Assembly: GCF_900519355.1 (NCBI RefSeq)
Contig: NZ_ULHE01000006.1
Coordinates: 1 to 64,000, forward strand
Reading direction: 5' to 3'
DNA: 64,000 nucleotides
Source of the DNA: Corynebacterium lactis
GTDB lineage: Bacteria > Actinomycetota > Actinomycetes > Mycobacteriales > Mycobacteriaceae
In this document: piece after piece, positions 8,226 to 18,738 of the stretch
Layout: each line of letters begins with the position of its first letter
Position numbering within the stretch: the first letter of the stretch is position 1
Translations under genes and position numbers: made by a program
Notes under the pieces: model-generated
The model's database searches: none
The model's input: only the letters and a program-made list of their open reading frames with translations
Told to the model about the DNA's origin: nothing

Positions 8226-8654
8226 GTCACATCCGTAACATTGAAAAAATCATGTGGGAATCGGGGGTAGAAGAGGGTAATGGAAGGAGCTGGGTATCAA
8301 GGCGCTTGGAGACGAGGTTCTGCAAGCGAAGTGACGCCAAAGCCAAATTAGTGTTAAGGGGTCAAAATCGACCGGAGAAGTGCTTTACTCTCAATTTGTG
8401 TGGTTATGGGAATATATAACCGCAGGTGGTCAGATGTGCTACATCGAAGTTGGCAACACAAATTGAGACTGAAGCGCCTTTTGGGTTGCTTTCCAGTTTC
8501 TGTCGGGATACTCACGTGTTTGACGGGACCGAAGGAGCTGAAGGGGGCGTTGGAGATCGTGACTCTTGTTGAGAGAGTTGCTACGGTTTACACCCCGACA
8601 CCCCGCTCGCAGGGTCCTTGCACATTCTCTCCAGCCAGTTTGCGTAAAAGGACA
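8226..8654. other. Gene-free stretch after the DnaA boxes
   Basis: About 430 bases between the DnaA-box cluster and the crgA terminator. Open frames here are short and lack coding composition. It starts with an A-rich run (TTGAAAAAATC) that could act as an unwinding element. I see no other structure. Confidence 0.5.
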
Positions 8655-8688
8655 TGAAAAAACCGCACATCGCTACAAAGATGTGCGG
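8655..8688 (-). terminator. Terminator of crgA
   Basis: CCGCACATC (8663-8671) pairs with GATGTGCGG (8680-8688). On the minus strand the hairpin is followed by GGTTTTTTC. It lies about 95 bases after the crgA stop. Confidence 0.75.
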
Positions 8689-8783
8689 GTAGTGGCGGGA
8701 TCGGGTGCGGCGGGGCGTGATTGGCCCCAACCCTCGGCCCACCAATAACCCAGGGCAAACCCCCGGGGCAAATAAACGTGGCT

Positions 8784-9053
8784 CTAACGCCAACCCATGG
8801 TCATCAGCAGTCCAACAATGAAGAGGCCGAAACCGATCACGTAGTTCCACGCATTGAGGTCCACCATCAGCGGAATCTTCGGTCCTGCAATGTAGTTGAC
8901 CAGCAGCCAGCACAGGCCGACCAGCATGAACCCGAACATGAGCACCTTGTACCACACAGGGGTCGTGGTGCTGTTGATCTTGACCGGAGTGCGGCTGACG
9001 CCGGAACCACCGGACTGCGGCGCGCTAGTGCTGTCAATCTTTGCCTTAGGCAT
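8784..9053 (-). CDS. crgA: Cell division protein CrgA
   Basis: An 89-residue membrane protein that in mycobacteria and streptomycetes binds FtsZ-ring proteins and helps recruit cell-wall synthases. From the ATG at 9053 it has a polar 30-residue N-terminus ([16 protein letters not shown]), then two membrane helices: [20 protein letters not shown] and a second ending [15 protein letters not shown]. Order and length match CrgA. It lies beside the kinase and cell-wall cluster as in other actinobacteria. The much longer frame that continues upstream has no coding features and is rejected. Confidence 0.92.
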   Translation of the reverse strand: MPKAKIDSTSAPQSGGSGVSRTPVKINSTTTPVWYKVLMFGFMLVGLCWLLVNYIAGPKIPLMVDLNAWNYVIGFGLFIVGLLMTMGWR

Positions 9054-9230
9054 ATTCGCTCCGATTCCAAGTTTTATACGTGTTGTCTTGTACGAGTTGC
9101 TCCCACACGCTGGCTTGTGCGTGCCCGGGTTATTGCACGTGCTGCAAGACAATAATTCGCAACCCAACTTACCAGGACGAACGTGCCCATTACCTACCCG
9201 CACGCCCCGCACGCAGTAGAATCCCCTTCT

Positions 9231-9902
9231 ATGCAGATTCTCGTCGTCGACAACTATGACAGCTTCGTCTTCAACCTGGTCCAGTACGTGGGCCAGCTCG
9301 GGGAGACCGTCACAGTCTGGCGCAACGACGACGCGCGGCTCGACGACGTGGATGCCGTCGTTAAGCGGTTTGATGCGATCATGCTTTCGCCGGGTCCGGG
9401 CGAGCCGTCGAACGCCGGGCGGACGGAGGATATTCTGCGGGCGAATGCGCGGGCGGAGCAGCCGGTCCCGATTTTGGGCGTCTGCCTGGGGCATCAGGCG
9501 ATTGGCGAGGTGTTCGGGGGCAAGGTTGTGCGCGCCGATGAGCTGCTGCACGGCAAGACTTCGCCGGTGACTCACGACGGCACGGGCGTTTTGGAGGGTG
9601 TGCCGAGCCCGTTTATCGCGACGCGCTACCACTCGCTGACGGTCGATCCGGCTTCGCTTCCCGACGAGCTGATCCCCACGGCGTTCACGGATTCCGGCAT
9701 GCTGATGGCGATGCGCCACCGCGACCTGCCCATTCATGGCGTGCAGTTCCACCCGGAGTCGGTGTTGACGCAGTACGGGCATCGGATGCTCGCTAATTGG
9801 TTGCGGTTGGCTGGCGGCCAGTACTCGGAGGAGCTGCTGGGCGAGCTGGAAAAGCAGCAGGCCAGCTATCAGAGCGCCTTCGCGGACGTTCTGGCTAGCT
9901 AG
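9231..9902 (+). CDS. pabA: Glutamine amidotransferase, PabA/TrpG type
   Basis: A 223-residue class I glutaminase subunit that supplies ammonia from glutamine to a chorismate-using synthase. The nucleophile is Cys85 in GVCLGHQ and the catalytic His-Glu pair is in GVQFHPES. The start ATG at 9231 gives [19 protein letters not shown], the family's usual N-terminus; a TAGAAT box nine bases upstream and no ribosome binding site suggest a leaderless mRNA. No synthase large subunit is adjacent, so aminodeoxychorismate versus anthranilate synthase cannot be decided. The position beside pknB and crgA is conserved in actinobacteria, where it is usually called PabA/TrpG. Confidence 0.88.
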   Translation: MQILVVDNYDSFVFNLVQYVGQLGETVTVWRNDDARLDDVDAVVKRFDAIMLSPGPGEPSNAGRTEDILRANARAEQPVPILGVCLGHQAIGEVFGGKVVRADELLHGKTSPVTHDGTGVLEGVPSPFIATRYHSLTVDPASLPDELIPTAFTDSGMLMAMRHRDLPIHGVQFHPESVLTQYGHRMLANWLRLAGGQYSEELLGELEKQQASYQSAFADVLAS

Positions 9903-9927
9903 CCTGCGACGAAATTTCCAACAACCC

Positions 9928-12162
9928 CTAGCGGCCCGGCGCCAGCGGGGCCGGGAGTCCCGGAATCCCCGGCTGGGCCGGCTGGGCCGGCTGCGCGGGT
10001 GCGAGCAGTGAGAACTTGTAAATCCGCAGGACGACCTTGCCATCCTTATTAAGTGCGGACCCTGCCGACGGGGATGCCTTGTCGACATGGTCGTCCTTGG
10101 CCAGGTCCTGGGTTTCGATTTCCTCAAAGCGGATTTCGCCCTCGAAACCGGCATCGCGCAGCGCCTTTTCAGCCTCTGCTCGAGTGCGTCCCTCCACGGA
10201 GGGCATGCGAATCTGGTTTCCACGGGAAACCTGCAGCTCAACAGTAGTTCCGACCGTCAGTTCCTCGCCCGCCTGTGGCACTGCAGTAACCTTGCCCGCC
10301 TCCTGGTCGGAGTCGACCTCGGTGACCTCTACGACAAAGCCCGCAGACTCGAGAGCCGCGCGCGCGGACTCCAGTGTCTGGCCGGTGACATTCGGCACGA
10401 CCTTGGTTTCGAGACCAGTGGAGACGGTCAGCGTGACGCGGGTGCCCTTGGACACCTGCGAGCCGGCTGCCGGGGACTGGTCGATGACGTTACCGCGCGG
10501 GATTTCCTCGTGGGACTGCTCGCGGAGCTTCGGGTCGACGATGAGGCCGGCCTTCTCGAGAGTGCGCCGGGCATCTTCGGCCTTCATGTCGCGAACGTCA
10601 GGAACGCCGGTAATCTCCGGGCCGGAGGAAACGCGAATTTTGATGCGCGAACCCTTCGGTACGCCCGAACCATAGCCGGGTTCCGTCGCGATGACGACGT
10701 CGCGAGGAACGTCCGGGTTGGGCTCGTCGACTCGAGTGACCAGGAATCCGGCCTGCTCCAGCGCCTGCGTTGCCTCATTGGCGGTCATGCCGGTGACCTG
10801 CGGAATTGCCACATTTTCCACGCCTGCCGACGGGTCGAAGATGCGGTACGCACCGTACCCGACCCCGCCGAGGCCGATAATCGCGGCCAGCGTCAGCGCG
10901 GCGATCTTACCGGCGCTGCGCTTCTTCGGGGCGTCCGAGGGGCCAGTCTGGCCCGAGGCAGCGGCCTGGTTCCCGTGGCCGGTCCGGCCATCCCGACCGC
11001 CGCGACCAGTCTGGCTGGCCTGGCCCGCGTTTGCACCACCACGGCCCTGCATAGGAGCGGGTTCGGTGAAGGTTGGCGCGGGATCCTGGGCGAAATCGGC
11101 ATCGGCGAAATCAGCATCGGAGTAGCCGGAATCGTTGCCGTAGCCGCTGCGTCCGCCATATCCGCCGTAGTTACCGTTGGGCCCACCCACGCCGGCGCCC
11201 GCAGCCCCCATGGCGCCGGCCACGCCAGCACCGGCGCCGGCAGCCGGCAGAAACTCGGTGGTCTTGGCATCCTCGTTGTGGACGCTGTGGTGCGCCAGCG
11301 CCAGCGGCCTCTCGCCACGGGCCACGCGGCGGAGGTCTTCGGCGAAGTCGTGCGCGGAGTCGTAGCGCTCCATCGGGTCCTTGGCCATCGCGGTCATAAG
11401 GACGGCGTCGATAGCTGCCGCGGTGGCGTGGTCAACATCTGGCATCTGCTCGGACGGAAGCGGCGGCTGGTCCTGAACGTGCTGGTAGGCGACCGAAAGT
11501 GGCGTTTCGCCAGTGAAGGGAGGATTACCGGTGAGAGCCTCGAAGAGCACACAGCCGACGGCGTAGATGTCCGAGCGTGCATCCGCGGTCTTACCGCGGG
11601 CCTGTTCCGGGGACAGGTACTGCGCCGTACCGAGGACGGCGGCAGTCTGCGTCATCGTCGTCGAATCGCCGAGGGCACGGGCGATACCGAAGTCCATGAC
11701 CTTCACCTTGCCAGTGTTGGTCAGCATGATGTTCGCGGGCTTGACGTCGCGATGAATAATGCCCGCCTGGTGGGACACGGCCAGGGCATCGCACACTGAG
11801 GCCATAATCTCTGCGGCCCGCTTGGGCTCGAGGCGCCCTTCGCGGCGCACGATGTCGCGCAACGTCTCGCCCTGGATCAGTTCCATGACAATGAAGGGGA
11901 CCAAGCCCATTGGGCTCTGGGTCTCGCCGGTGTCATACACCGAGACGATGGACGGGTGATTAAGCAGCGCAGAATTCTTGGCTTCTCTGCGGAAACGGGC
12001 GAGGAAGTTCTCGTCCCTGGCGAGGTCCGCGCGCATCATCTTTACCGCAACCGGGCGACCGAGGAGGGTGTCCTCAGCCTTGTAGACATCGGACATGCCT
12101 CCAACGCCGATTAGCTCACCGAGCCGATAACGGCCGGAGAGAAGGTCGTCATTGCCGGACAT
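9928..12162 (-). CDS. pknB: Serine/threonine protein kinase PknB with PASTA domains
   Basis: A 744-residue membrane receptor kinase controlling peptidoglycan synthesis and cell shape. The N-terminal kinase domain has the glycine loop GVGGMSDVY, Lys41 in VAVK, catalytic Asp139 in HRDVKPAN and DFG at 157-159. Activation-loop threonines fall at 171 and 173, as in M. tuberculosis PknB. A Gly/Gln-rich linker leads to one membrane helix ([20 protein letters not shown]) and four extracellular PASTA repeats with VPDV/VPNVTG-type starts, then a Pro-Ala tail. It is the last gene of the fhaA-to-pknB operon, 69 bases after pknA. PASTA domains bind muropeptides or lipid II in homologs. Confidence 0.97.
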   Translation of the reverse strand: MSGNDDLLSGRYRLGELIGVGGMSDVYKAEDTLLGRPVAVKMMRADLARDENFLARFRREAKNSALLNHPSIVSVYDTGETQSPMGLVPFIVMELIQGETLRDIVRREGRLEPKRAAEIMASVCDALAVSHQAGIIHRDVKPANIMLTNTGKVKVMDFGIARALGDSTTMTQTAAVLGTAQYLSPEQARGKTADARSDIYAVGCVLFEALTGNPPFTGETPLSVAYQHVQDQPPLPSEQMPDVDHATAAAIDAVLMTAMAKDPMERYDSAHDFAEDLRRVARGERPLALAHHSVHNEDAKTTEFLPAAGAGAGVAGAMGAAGAGVGGPNGNYGGYGGRSGYGNDSGYSDADFADADFAQDPAPTFTEPAPMQGRGGANAGQASQTGRGGRDGRTGHGNQAAASGQTGPSDAPKKRSAGKIAALTLAAIIGLGGVGYGAYRIFDPSAGVENVAIPQVTGMTANEATQALEQAGFLVTRVDEPNPDVPRDVVIATEPGYGSGVPKGSRIKIRVSSGPEITGVPDVRDMKAEDARRTLEKAGLIVDPKLREQSHEEIPRGNVIDQSPAAGSQVSKGTRVTLTVSTGLETKVVPNVTGQTLESARAALESAGFVVEVTEVDSDQEAGKVTAVPQAGEELTVGTTVELQVSRGNQIRMPSVEGRTRAEAEKALRDAGFEGEIRFEEIETQDLAKDDHVDKASPSAGSALNKDGKVVLRIYKFSLLAPAQPAQPAQPGIPGLPAPLAPGR

Positions 12163-12231
12163 CGTTAGTCAATCCCTTCGGAATTCAACCGCGCGGATGT
12201 GGCTTCGCGGTAAATTTCTTTTCCTAAAATA

Positions 12232-13797
12232 CTACTGGCCATTGGTGCTACCTGAGGAATTATTGGACCCATTCCCACCAAAGTTCCCATGGCCGGAATT
12301 CGAGCCCGGATTCGAACCTGAATTGGAATTGCTGCTCGAGTTTCCGTTTCCGTTGCTACTTCCGGAATTTCCATTCTGGCTTGCCGACGGATCCTGGGTT
12401 GTCGACTGCTCGGAGGAATTTCCGTTGGGGTCCGAGGTGTTTGGCACCCCGTAATCCGGCGAGTAGCCGTAGCCGGAGCCCCAACCGTTTCCGGAATCCT
12501 GGTTCTGGCTCTGCCCGGTACCCTGGTCCCAGCCCCGGCTGGAGCCTTGCCCGGAGTCCGTATTCGAGCCGTCGTTAATCTGCTGATTTTGCTGGTACTG
12601 AGCCGGCAGGAGGTCACTGAGCCCCGGGATATTGGGGATGGTGCCGGTGGTGACGATCGAGTAGACCAGCGCGATGGCGCCTGCGAGCAGGGCCAGGAGA
12701 ATGACCAGGATGAAGCTGCCGCAGCCGCAGCCCGACTTTTTCCTTTTGCGCTCCACTCGCTGCGAGGAGCGCGGTGCCGGTGCAGGCATCGCTGGTGCGG
12801 GGCGCTGCGCAGTGGGCCCGGCCGAATTCATTGGCGCCATCGGGGGCATGGGAGCCGGCATGGGGCGCGGTCGCGTCATGGCGCCGAGCTCGCTGGTGGC
12901 GGGGTTCGCGGCGTTGGACTGCCGGTGCACGGTCGGGGTGATGCCACGAGGCTGCGGCGGCCGGTGTCCGGCGCGCACGCGAAGTACTGCCTGGGCCAGC
13001 TCGCGGCCGTCGGCGTAGCGGCGCTGCGGGTCCTTGCGCAGCATGATGCCGATAAGTTCGCGGACGTGCGGGTTCACAGTCGGCGGCAGGGCCGGTGGCG
13101 CCTCGGAGATATGCGCGACAGCCACGGCAACGGTGGAGTCGCCCTGGAAGGGCCGCTTTCCGCCGACCATCTCGTAGGCCACGCAGCCGAGGGAGTAGAC
13201 GTCGGTAGCTGGCGTGACGGGCTTGCCCTGCGCCTGCTCCGGCGAGACGTACTGCGCCGTGCCGACGACCATTCCGGTGCGGGTCAGCGGCACCGCCTCG
13301 GCGGCCTTGGCGATGCCGAAGTCGGTGATCTTGACAGTGCCCTCTGGCGTGACCAGCAGGTTGCCCGGCTTGATGTCGCGGTGGATCAGGTTCGCGGCGT
13401 GGATGGCCGACAGGCCGTGCGCGGTCTGCTCGAGGACGTCGAGCACCAGGTGTTCCGGCAGCGTCGTGCGGCGCTGCAGCACCTGCGACAGGGACTCGCC
13501 ACGGATGTACTCCATGACGATGTAGCAGGCGCCATGGCTTCCCGCAGTGCCCTCCTGGTACGTGACAATCTGCACGACGTTGGGGCTGGACACGCTGCGC
13601 GCGGCGGACGCCTCGTTTTGGAATCGCTGCCGGAACTCGACGTTGTCGGACAGTTCCTGGTTCAGCAGCTTGATCGCGACGAGTTTCCCGGAGGCGGTGT
13701 CGTCGGCAAGCCAGACGGTGGACATGCCGCCACGGCCGAGCAGGCGTTGCACGCGGTAGCGCCGCCCGACGAGGCTTTGAACTTGGGCTGCGTCCAT
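12232..13797 (-). CDS. pknA: Serine/threonine protein kinase PknA
   Basis: A 521-residue membrane kinase, essential in several corynebacteria and mycobacteria, that phosphorylates cell-division and cell-wall proteins. Visible: glycine loop GRGGMSTVW, Lys43 in VAIK, HRDIKPGN, DFG and GTAQYVSPEQ. A Pro-rich linker follows, then KKSGCGCGSF and one membrane helix (ILVILLALLAGAIALVYSI), and an extracellular tail of about 110 residues made largely of Asn, Ser, Gly and Gln with no PASTA repeats. The start ATG is two bases from the pbpA stop, so translation is probably coupled. Confidence 0.96.
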   Translation of the reverse strand: MDAAQVQSLVGRRYRVQRLLGRGGMSTVWLADDTASGKLVAIKLLNQELSDNVEFRQRFQNEASAARSVSSPNVVQIVTYQEGTAGSHGACYIVMEYIRGESLSQVLQRRTTLPEHLVLDVLEQTAHGLSAIHAANLIHRDIKPGNLLVTPEGTVKITDFGIAKAAEAVPLTRTGMVVGTAQYVSPEQAQGKPVTPATDVYSLGCVAYEMVGGKRPFQGDSTVAVAVAHISEAPPALPPTVNPHVRELIGIMLRKDPQRRYADGRELAQAVLRVRAGHRPPQPRGITPTVHRQSNAANPATSELGAMTRPRPMPAPMPPMAPMNSAGPTAQRPAPAMPAPAPRSSQRVERKRKKSGCGCGSFILVILLALLAGAIALVYSIVTTGTIPNIPGLSDLLPAQYQQNQQINDGSNTDSGQGSSRGWDQGTGQSQNQDSGNGWGSGYGYSPDYGVPNTSDPNGNSSEQSTTQDPSASQNGNSGSSNGNGNSSSNSNSGSNPGSNSGHGNFGGNGSNNSSGSTNGQ

Positions 13798-13799
13798 TC

Positions 13800-15236
13800 T
13801 TATCGACCCGCCTGCTCGACGGCGGCAATCAGCGCGCGGCCAATCGGCGCGGCGACGGATGCGCCCGTTGCGCCCTGGCCCTGGCCGCCGCCGTTTTCGA
13901 CGACGACGGCGACGGCGACGTCGGAATCCGGCGCGAACGCGATGTACCAGACGTGCGGGGCGTACTCGCCGCGGACGGCGCCGTGCTCGGCTGTGCCGGT
14001 CTTGGAGGCGATGTGAGCGCTGTTTCCGCCGGAGTGCGCCTCGGATGCGCGCATCAGCTCGGTGACCGTCTTGGCGATCTCGGGGGAGACGGCCTCGCCG
14101 GCCTCGCGTGGCTTGAAGGACTTGATTTCAGACAGGTCGGTGCCGCGAATCGACTTGATGATCTGGGGCTCCATCCGCTTGCCACCGTTGGCGATGGTCG
14201 CGGCAATCATGGCGTTGTCCAGCGGGGTGAAGGACACGTCGCGCTGACCGATGGAGGTCTGGCCGAGTGCGGCCTTGTTCGGGATCTCACCGACGGAGGA
14301 ATCCTCCGAGGGCAGGCCGAGCCGGTCGTGGTGCTCGCCGATGCCGAAGCGCTTGGCGACGTCCTTTAGCTCATCGGCGCCCGCGTTCATGCCGAGCTCC
14401 GCGAAGGCGGTGTTGCAGGACTGCGCAAAGGCGTTGCGCAGCGTCGTGGTGGCGCCGCCGCAGGTGGAACCGGCGTAGTTCTCGAGCGTCGTCACGGTCC
14501 CCGGCAGCGTGATCTGCGGCGCGCCGGTGACGGAGGTGTTCGGGTTCGCGCCCTTTTCCAGCGCGGCGACGGTGGTCAGCACCTTGAAGGTCGAGCCGGG
14601 TGGCAGGGGGCGCTGCGTCGCGTGGTTGAGCAGCGGCGCATTCTCGTTGCTGTTGAGCTTCTGCCAGGTCTCCTGGTCGCCCTGCGCGATGGCGTTGGGG
14701 TTGAAGGAGGGGGTCGACGCCATCGCTAGGATTTCGCCTGTCGACGGGCGGACGGCCACGGCCGAGCCGACGTAGCCCCGCTCGGCGAGCTGGTTGTACG
14801 CCGTGGTTTGCGCCTGCGGGATGAGCGTCAGCTCGGGTGAGGCGCCCTGGGGCTCCTTGCCGGTGACCATGTCAATTGCCCGGGAAGCGAACAGGGAGGG
14901 GTCGGTGCCGTTAAGGATGTCGTTCTGCGAGCTCTCGATTCCTGCGGAGCCGTAGACGTCAGAGAGGTAGCCGACGACAGCGCCGTAGGCCTCCGGGTCG
15001 GAGTCGTACTTCCGGCTGTAGAAGCCACCCTCGCCCTTCTCGGAGTGCGCCAGAATGGCGCCACCGGAGGTGATTTGGCCGCGGGGTCTGGATTTCTCCT
15101 CCAGGAACTGGCGGTTGTTCAGGGCGTTGTAGGCGTACTTGTCCTGCTGGAAGCCTTGGATGTAGGTGAGGTTGGCCAGCAGCAAAACGAAGAGTCCGAG
15201 GACTACTGCGAAAACCTGTCGAATGGTCTTGTTCAT
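13800..15236 (-). CDS. pbpA: Penicillin-binding protein PbpA (transpeptidase)
   Basis: A 478-residue class B penicillin-binding protein that cross-links peptidoglycan together with the RodA polymerase encoded just upstream. One N-terminal membrane helix (residues 6-24) precedes the dimerisation region. The transpeptidase domain carries the active-site motifs STFK at Ser215, SCN at 273-275 and KTG at 412-414. The ribosome binding site AGGAGGTG lies inside the end of rodA, and the rodA stop abuts the pbpA ATG. Length and gene order match actinobacterial PbpA. Confidence 0.96.
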   Translation of the reverse strand: MNKTIRQVFAVVLGLFVLLLANLTYIQGFQQDKYAYNALNNRQFLEEKSRPRGQITSGGAILAHSEKGEGGFYSRKYDSDPEAYGAVVGYLSDVYGSAGIESSQNDILNGTDPSLFASRAIDMVTGKEPQGASPELTLIPQAQTTAYNQLAERGYVGSAVAVRPSTGEILAMASTPSFNPNAIAQGDQETWQKLNSNENAPLLNHATQRPLPPGSTFKVLTTVAALEKGANPNTSVTGAPQITLPGTVTTLENYAGSTCGGATTTLRNAFAQSCNTAFAELGMNAGADELKDVAKRFGIGEHHDRLGLPSEDSSVGEIPNKAALGQTSIGQRDVSFTPLDNAMIAATIANGGKRMEPQIIKSIRGTDLSEIKSFKPREAGEAVSPEIAKTVTELMRASEAHSGGNSAHIASKTGTAEHGAVRGEYAPHVWYIAFAPDSDVAVAVVVENGGGQGQGATGASVAAPIGRALIAAVEQAGR

Positions 15237-16677
15237 TTACTGGTTCACCTCCTGATGCTGGTCAGTGCCGGGGTTGTGGGGATCGTGTGGGGCGCCTGCG
15301 CTCACGGCCGATCCTGCTGCCGTGCCAGCGCCGATGCCGGCGCCCGTTCCTGCGCCGGTGCCGGTGCCGCTGCCCGAGGCTCCCCAGGGACGGTGCCCCT
15401 CGTCGGAGATGCGCAGCAGGATAGCCAGCAGGATGTAGTTGGCCAGCAGCGAGGAGCGCCGGCGGACATGAACGGGGTGGTAAGGCCGGTCAGGGGCATC
15501 AGCTTGGATACGCCCGCCACGACGACGAAGAGCTGGATCGCCAGCGTGAATGCGAGGCCCGCGCCGAGCAGCTTGCCGAAGGAATCACGCACGGACAGGC
15601 CGGCGCCGACGCCTCGGGAGATGAGGATGGCGAACAGGATGATGATGGCGGCCAGGCCGGTGAAGCCCAGCTCCTCGCCGAAGGCGGAGAGGATGAAATC
15701 GGAGTGCGCCACCGGGATCTTGTAGGGGTAGCCCTGGCCGAGACCGGTGCCGCCGATGCCGCCCCAGCTCATGCCGAACAGGCCCTGGGAGAGCTGGTAT
15801 CCGCCCTCGTTGTAGGAACGATCGGGTCGAGGAAGTGGGCGACGCGGGCCTGGATCTTGGAGGAGACCTGGTACACGCCGACGCCGCCGATGGCGACAAG
15901 CCCCAGGCCGATGATCAGCCAGGAGCCGCGGGCGGTCGCGATGTAGAGCATCGCTAGGACGGTGCCAAAGAGCAGCAGCGCTGGGCCGAAGTCGTTCTGG
16001 GCGGCCATGATGACGGTCGCCACGCCCCAGATCAGCAGGATGGGGCCGAGGTCGCGCAGGCGCGGGAAGTCGATGCCCAGGAAGCGCTTTCCGGCGACGT
16101 TGAACAGGGAGCGCTTGTTCACCAGGAGCTGCGCGAAGAAGATCAGCAGCAGCACCTTGGCAAACTCGCCCGGCTGCACCGAGAACGGGCCGATGGAGAT
16201 CCAGATGCGGGCGTCGGCGTTAATGGACGATGGCCACACCAGCGGCAGCGCCAGCAGCACCAGACCGACCAGTCCCAGAATGTAGGAGTACTTGGACAGG
16301 GAGCGGTGGTCGCGCAGCACGGCGATCACGCCGATGAACATGGCAACGCCCAGGATTGTCCACATGATCTGGTTGCGGACCAGGCCGGTGTCGTTGGCCA
16401 GGTCGAGGCGGTGAATCATCACCAGGCCGAGGCCGTTGAGCGTTGCGGCGACCGGCAGCATCACCTGGTCGGACCAGGGCGCCAGAAAGGTTAGCGCGAT
16501 GTGCGCCACGGAGAAGGTCACGATGAAGCCACCGATGATGTAGAGAACATCGGTGGTCAACGAATTGCCCTGCGCCAGCTCAAGGGAGACGAGCGCCAAA
16601 AGCAACAATCCTGCCGATAGCAGCAGGAGAAGCATTTCCTTAACCCGAAGAGGGCGTTTTACTGCGGTATCACTCAT
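15237..16677 (-). CDS. rodA: RodA/FtsW-type peptidoglycan polymerase (two frameshifts)
   Basis: A SEDS-family glycosyltransferase that polymerises lipid II and partners PbpA. The N-terminal part ([16 protein letters not shown] to [10 protein letters not shown]) and the middle part ([20 protein letters not shown] to LTTPFMSAG) are in different frames, and the end ([20 protein letters not shown] plus a Gly/Thr/Ala-rich tail) is in a third. Restoring one base near 15818 and one near 15462 gives a single protein of about 480 residues with about 10 membrane helices. The gene is normally important for growth, so consensus errors are more likely than loss. It overlaps ppp by four bases and abuts pbpA. 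Confidence 0.87.
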
Positions 16678-18098
16678 TTGGCTACCTCCCTGCAGTTAAC
16701 ACCCGGTTCGGAGCCGAGCTTGTTGTCTTTGCTGTCCTTGTCGTTCTGGGTGCCCGTCGCGTCGGCAGCGGTCGCCGAAGCGCTGGAGCTGGCCGTGGCG
16801 CTGGGGGCCTTGGAATCCGACGGCGCCTTGTCCTGCAGAGTCAGGCACACCGGCAACGCGGAATCGGCCAGGCGACCAATCTGCTCGCTGACGCCGTCGT
16901 AGGTGTCGGCGGGCAGCCCCTCCAGCGAGCCGCGTGCGGCGGGAGAGAGGTCGCCCGGCGTCATGATGTGGCAGTCGACCTGTTCCTTCGGGGTGCCGAC
17001 CGGCGGGAGCTGGACCTTGTTGTCGTCGGTGAGACAGACGAACTGGTGCGGCTCCTGCAGCTTCCATCCCAGCAGGGAGCCCGGCACGCCGTGCATGACC
17101 TGCACCTGGCCGTCGACCACCGCGAGGTGGTACATGGACTCCTTCTTGTTCCAGCCCCAGGCACCGATGCCCGCCACCGCGATCAGCAGCAGCGCCACGA
17201 CCGTGACCACAAGCCACGTGCCCTTGGACTTGCGCTTTTCCGGCTCGGTGGTCACCGCGATCTCCTGCGACTGGCGCGGGCGCAGTGCCGCCGCGCGACC
17301 GGCCGCGGTGTTCGGCCGCGGCAGTTCCTCGTCGGAGTTGCGCAGGGCTCCCGCCAGGGAGGGCTCGCTCGGCGTGCTTGCCGACGAATCCACCACATCG
17401 GCGACGACCACGGTCACATTGTCCGGGCCGCCGGAGCGCAGGGCGTAGTCGACCAATTTGGCGGCGGCCTCGGAGGGGGTGCCCTCGGAGAGAACCTCCT
17501 TGATGGTCTCCGCGGAGACGGGGTCCGACAGGCCGTCGGAGCACAGCAGGTAGCGGTCGCCCTCGCGGACCTCGCGGTAGGACAGGGTCGGCTCCACCGG
17601 GCGACCCGTCAGCGCCTTCAAGATGAGGGAGCGCTGCGGGTGGACCGAGGCCTCTTCCTCGGTGATCTTGCCCTCGTCCACCAGGGACTGCACGTAGGTG
17701 TCATCGCGGGTGATGCGGATCAGTTCCCCGTCGCGCAGCAGGTAGCCGCGGGAGTCGCCGACGTGGCACATGCCGAGGCGTGGCCCGTCGAAGAGCAGGG
17801 CGGTCAGGGTCGTGCCCATGCCCTGCGTGGTGGGGTTGCTCTCGATCTCGTCGGCAATGGAGTTGTTGCCGGCGAAGCAGGCGCGGCGTAGCGCATCGAG
17901 GAGGTCCGCGCCGGGCTGGTCGTTGTCCAGCCGGGAGACGGCCGCGATCATCAGTTGCGATGCGACTTCACCGGCGGCGTGGCCTCCCATGCCGTCGGCA
18001 AGCGCGAGGAGGCGGGAGCCGGCGTAGGCCGAGTCCTCGTTGTTCTGGCGGACCAGGCCGCGGTCCGACAGCGTGGTGTAGTCAAGTGCGAAACTCAT
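16674..18098 (-). CDS. ppp: PP2C-type Ser/Thr phosphatase (PstP)
   Basis: A 474-residue membrane-anchored PPM phosphatase that reverses phosphorylation by PknA and PknB. Metal-binding residues are visible in RQNNEDSAYAG (Glu21, Asp22) and LALADGMGGHA (Asp35), with the later motifs LLCSDGLSD and GGPDNVTVVVADV. After the catalytic domain come a linker, one membrane helix (GTWLVVTVVALLLIAVAGIGAWGW) and an extracellular domain of about 170 residues ending in a Ser/Ala-rich tail. It overlaps fhaB by four bases (ATGA) and rodA by four bases, so all three are translated as one unit. One 12-mer copy (17993) lies in the ADGMG codons. Confidence 0.96.
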   Translation of the reverse strand: MSFALDYTTLSDRGLVRQNNEDSAYAGSRLLALADGMGGHAAGEVASQLMIAAVSRLDNDQPGADLLDALRRACFAGNNSIADEIESNPTTQGMGTTLTALLFDGPRLGMCHVGDSRGYLLRDGELIRITRDDTYVQSLVDEGKITEEEASVHPQRSLILKALTGRPVEPTLSYREVREGDRYLLCSDGLSDPVSAETIKEVLSEGTPSEAAAKLVDYALRSGGPDNVTVVVADVVDSSASTPSEPSLAGALRNSDEELPRPNTAAGRAAALRPRQSQEIAVTTEPEKRKSKGTWLVVTVVALLLIAVAGIGAWGWNKKESMYHLAVVDGQVQVMHGVPGSLLGWKLQEPHQFVCLTDDNKVQLPPVGTPKEQVDCHIMTPGDLSPAARGSLEGLPADTYDGVSEQIGRLADSALPVCLTLQDKAPSDSKAPSATASSSASATAADATGTQNDKDSKDNKLGSEPGVNCREVAK

Positions 18099-18562
18099 GG
18101 TTGCAACCTCAGCGTCGTGCGGCCAATGCGAATTTCCATGCCAGGGGCGAGCCGCTCGGGCTGCTCAACGCGCTGGCCATTGAGGAAGGTGCCGTTGCGG
18201 GAGTCGAGATCCTCCAGGTACCAGGCGCCGTCGCGGTTGATGAGGCGGGCGTGCTGGGAGGAGGCGAAGTCGTCGTTGAGGACGAAGGCGGAGCTCTCGG
18301 AGCGACCGATGGTGATATCGCGCTGGTTGTCCAAATTCATGCGGGAGCCGGCGAGCGGCCCTGCGGTGACGAGGAGCTGGCGGGGCGTCTGCGAGCGGTG
18401 GAAACGCTTCGCGGGGGCGACCGTGCCCGACTGTTGGCGCACGGGGCGCAGGGTGGCAGAGCCGTTCGTCTCCGTCCGCAGCGTGCGCAGCGTCATCCAA
18501 ATGAAAAACCACAGGACGACGAGCACGCCGATGCGCGAGAGCAGAAAAACTATGGCCTCCAC
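18095..18562 (-). CDS. fhaB: Membrane-anchored FHA-domain protein FhaB (FipA-like)
   Basis: A 155-residue protein with one N-terminal membrane helix (residues 3-25) and a C-terminal FHA domain that binds phosphothreonine. FHA signatures are ITIGRSESSAFVLND, SSQHARLINRDGAWYLED and DSRNGTFLNGQ. In M. tuberculosis the equivalent protein links kinase signalling to division through FtsZ and FtsQ. It sits at its standard place between fhaA and ppp. Confidence 0.93.
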   Translation of the reverse strand: MEAIVFLLSRIGVLVVLWFFIWMTLRTLRTETNGSATLRPVRQQSGTVAPAKRFHRSQTPRQLLVTAGPLAGSRMNLDNQRDITIGRSESSAFVLNDDFASSQHARLINRDGAWYLEDLDSRNGTFLNGQRVEQPERLAPGMEIRIGRTTLRLQP

Positions 18563-18738
18563 GTCCGGAAAACCTCCTTATAGGGCGTTCGCATTGAGCT
18601 AGTCGCGTAGCCAGTCGTGTACAACTTCAGCAACATACGAGCGCAATTATTCCAGGTATTGGCGTTCAAACCTAGAGAAAACCTCTTAAAGGGCGACCGC
18701 CGGACCCGTTGGGCGGCCCGAAAATGATGGCGATTGCG

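Noticed and set aside
7481..8720. Several 60-110 codon frames across the DnaA-box region
   Set aside because: They lack ribosome binding sites and actinobacterial codon bias and are interrupted by repeated TTATCCACA boxes.
9054..10241. Long N-terminal extension of CrgA
   Set aside because: It overlaps pabA and pknB ends and lacks coding character; CrgA starts at 9053.
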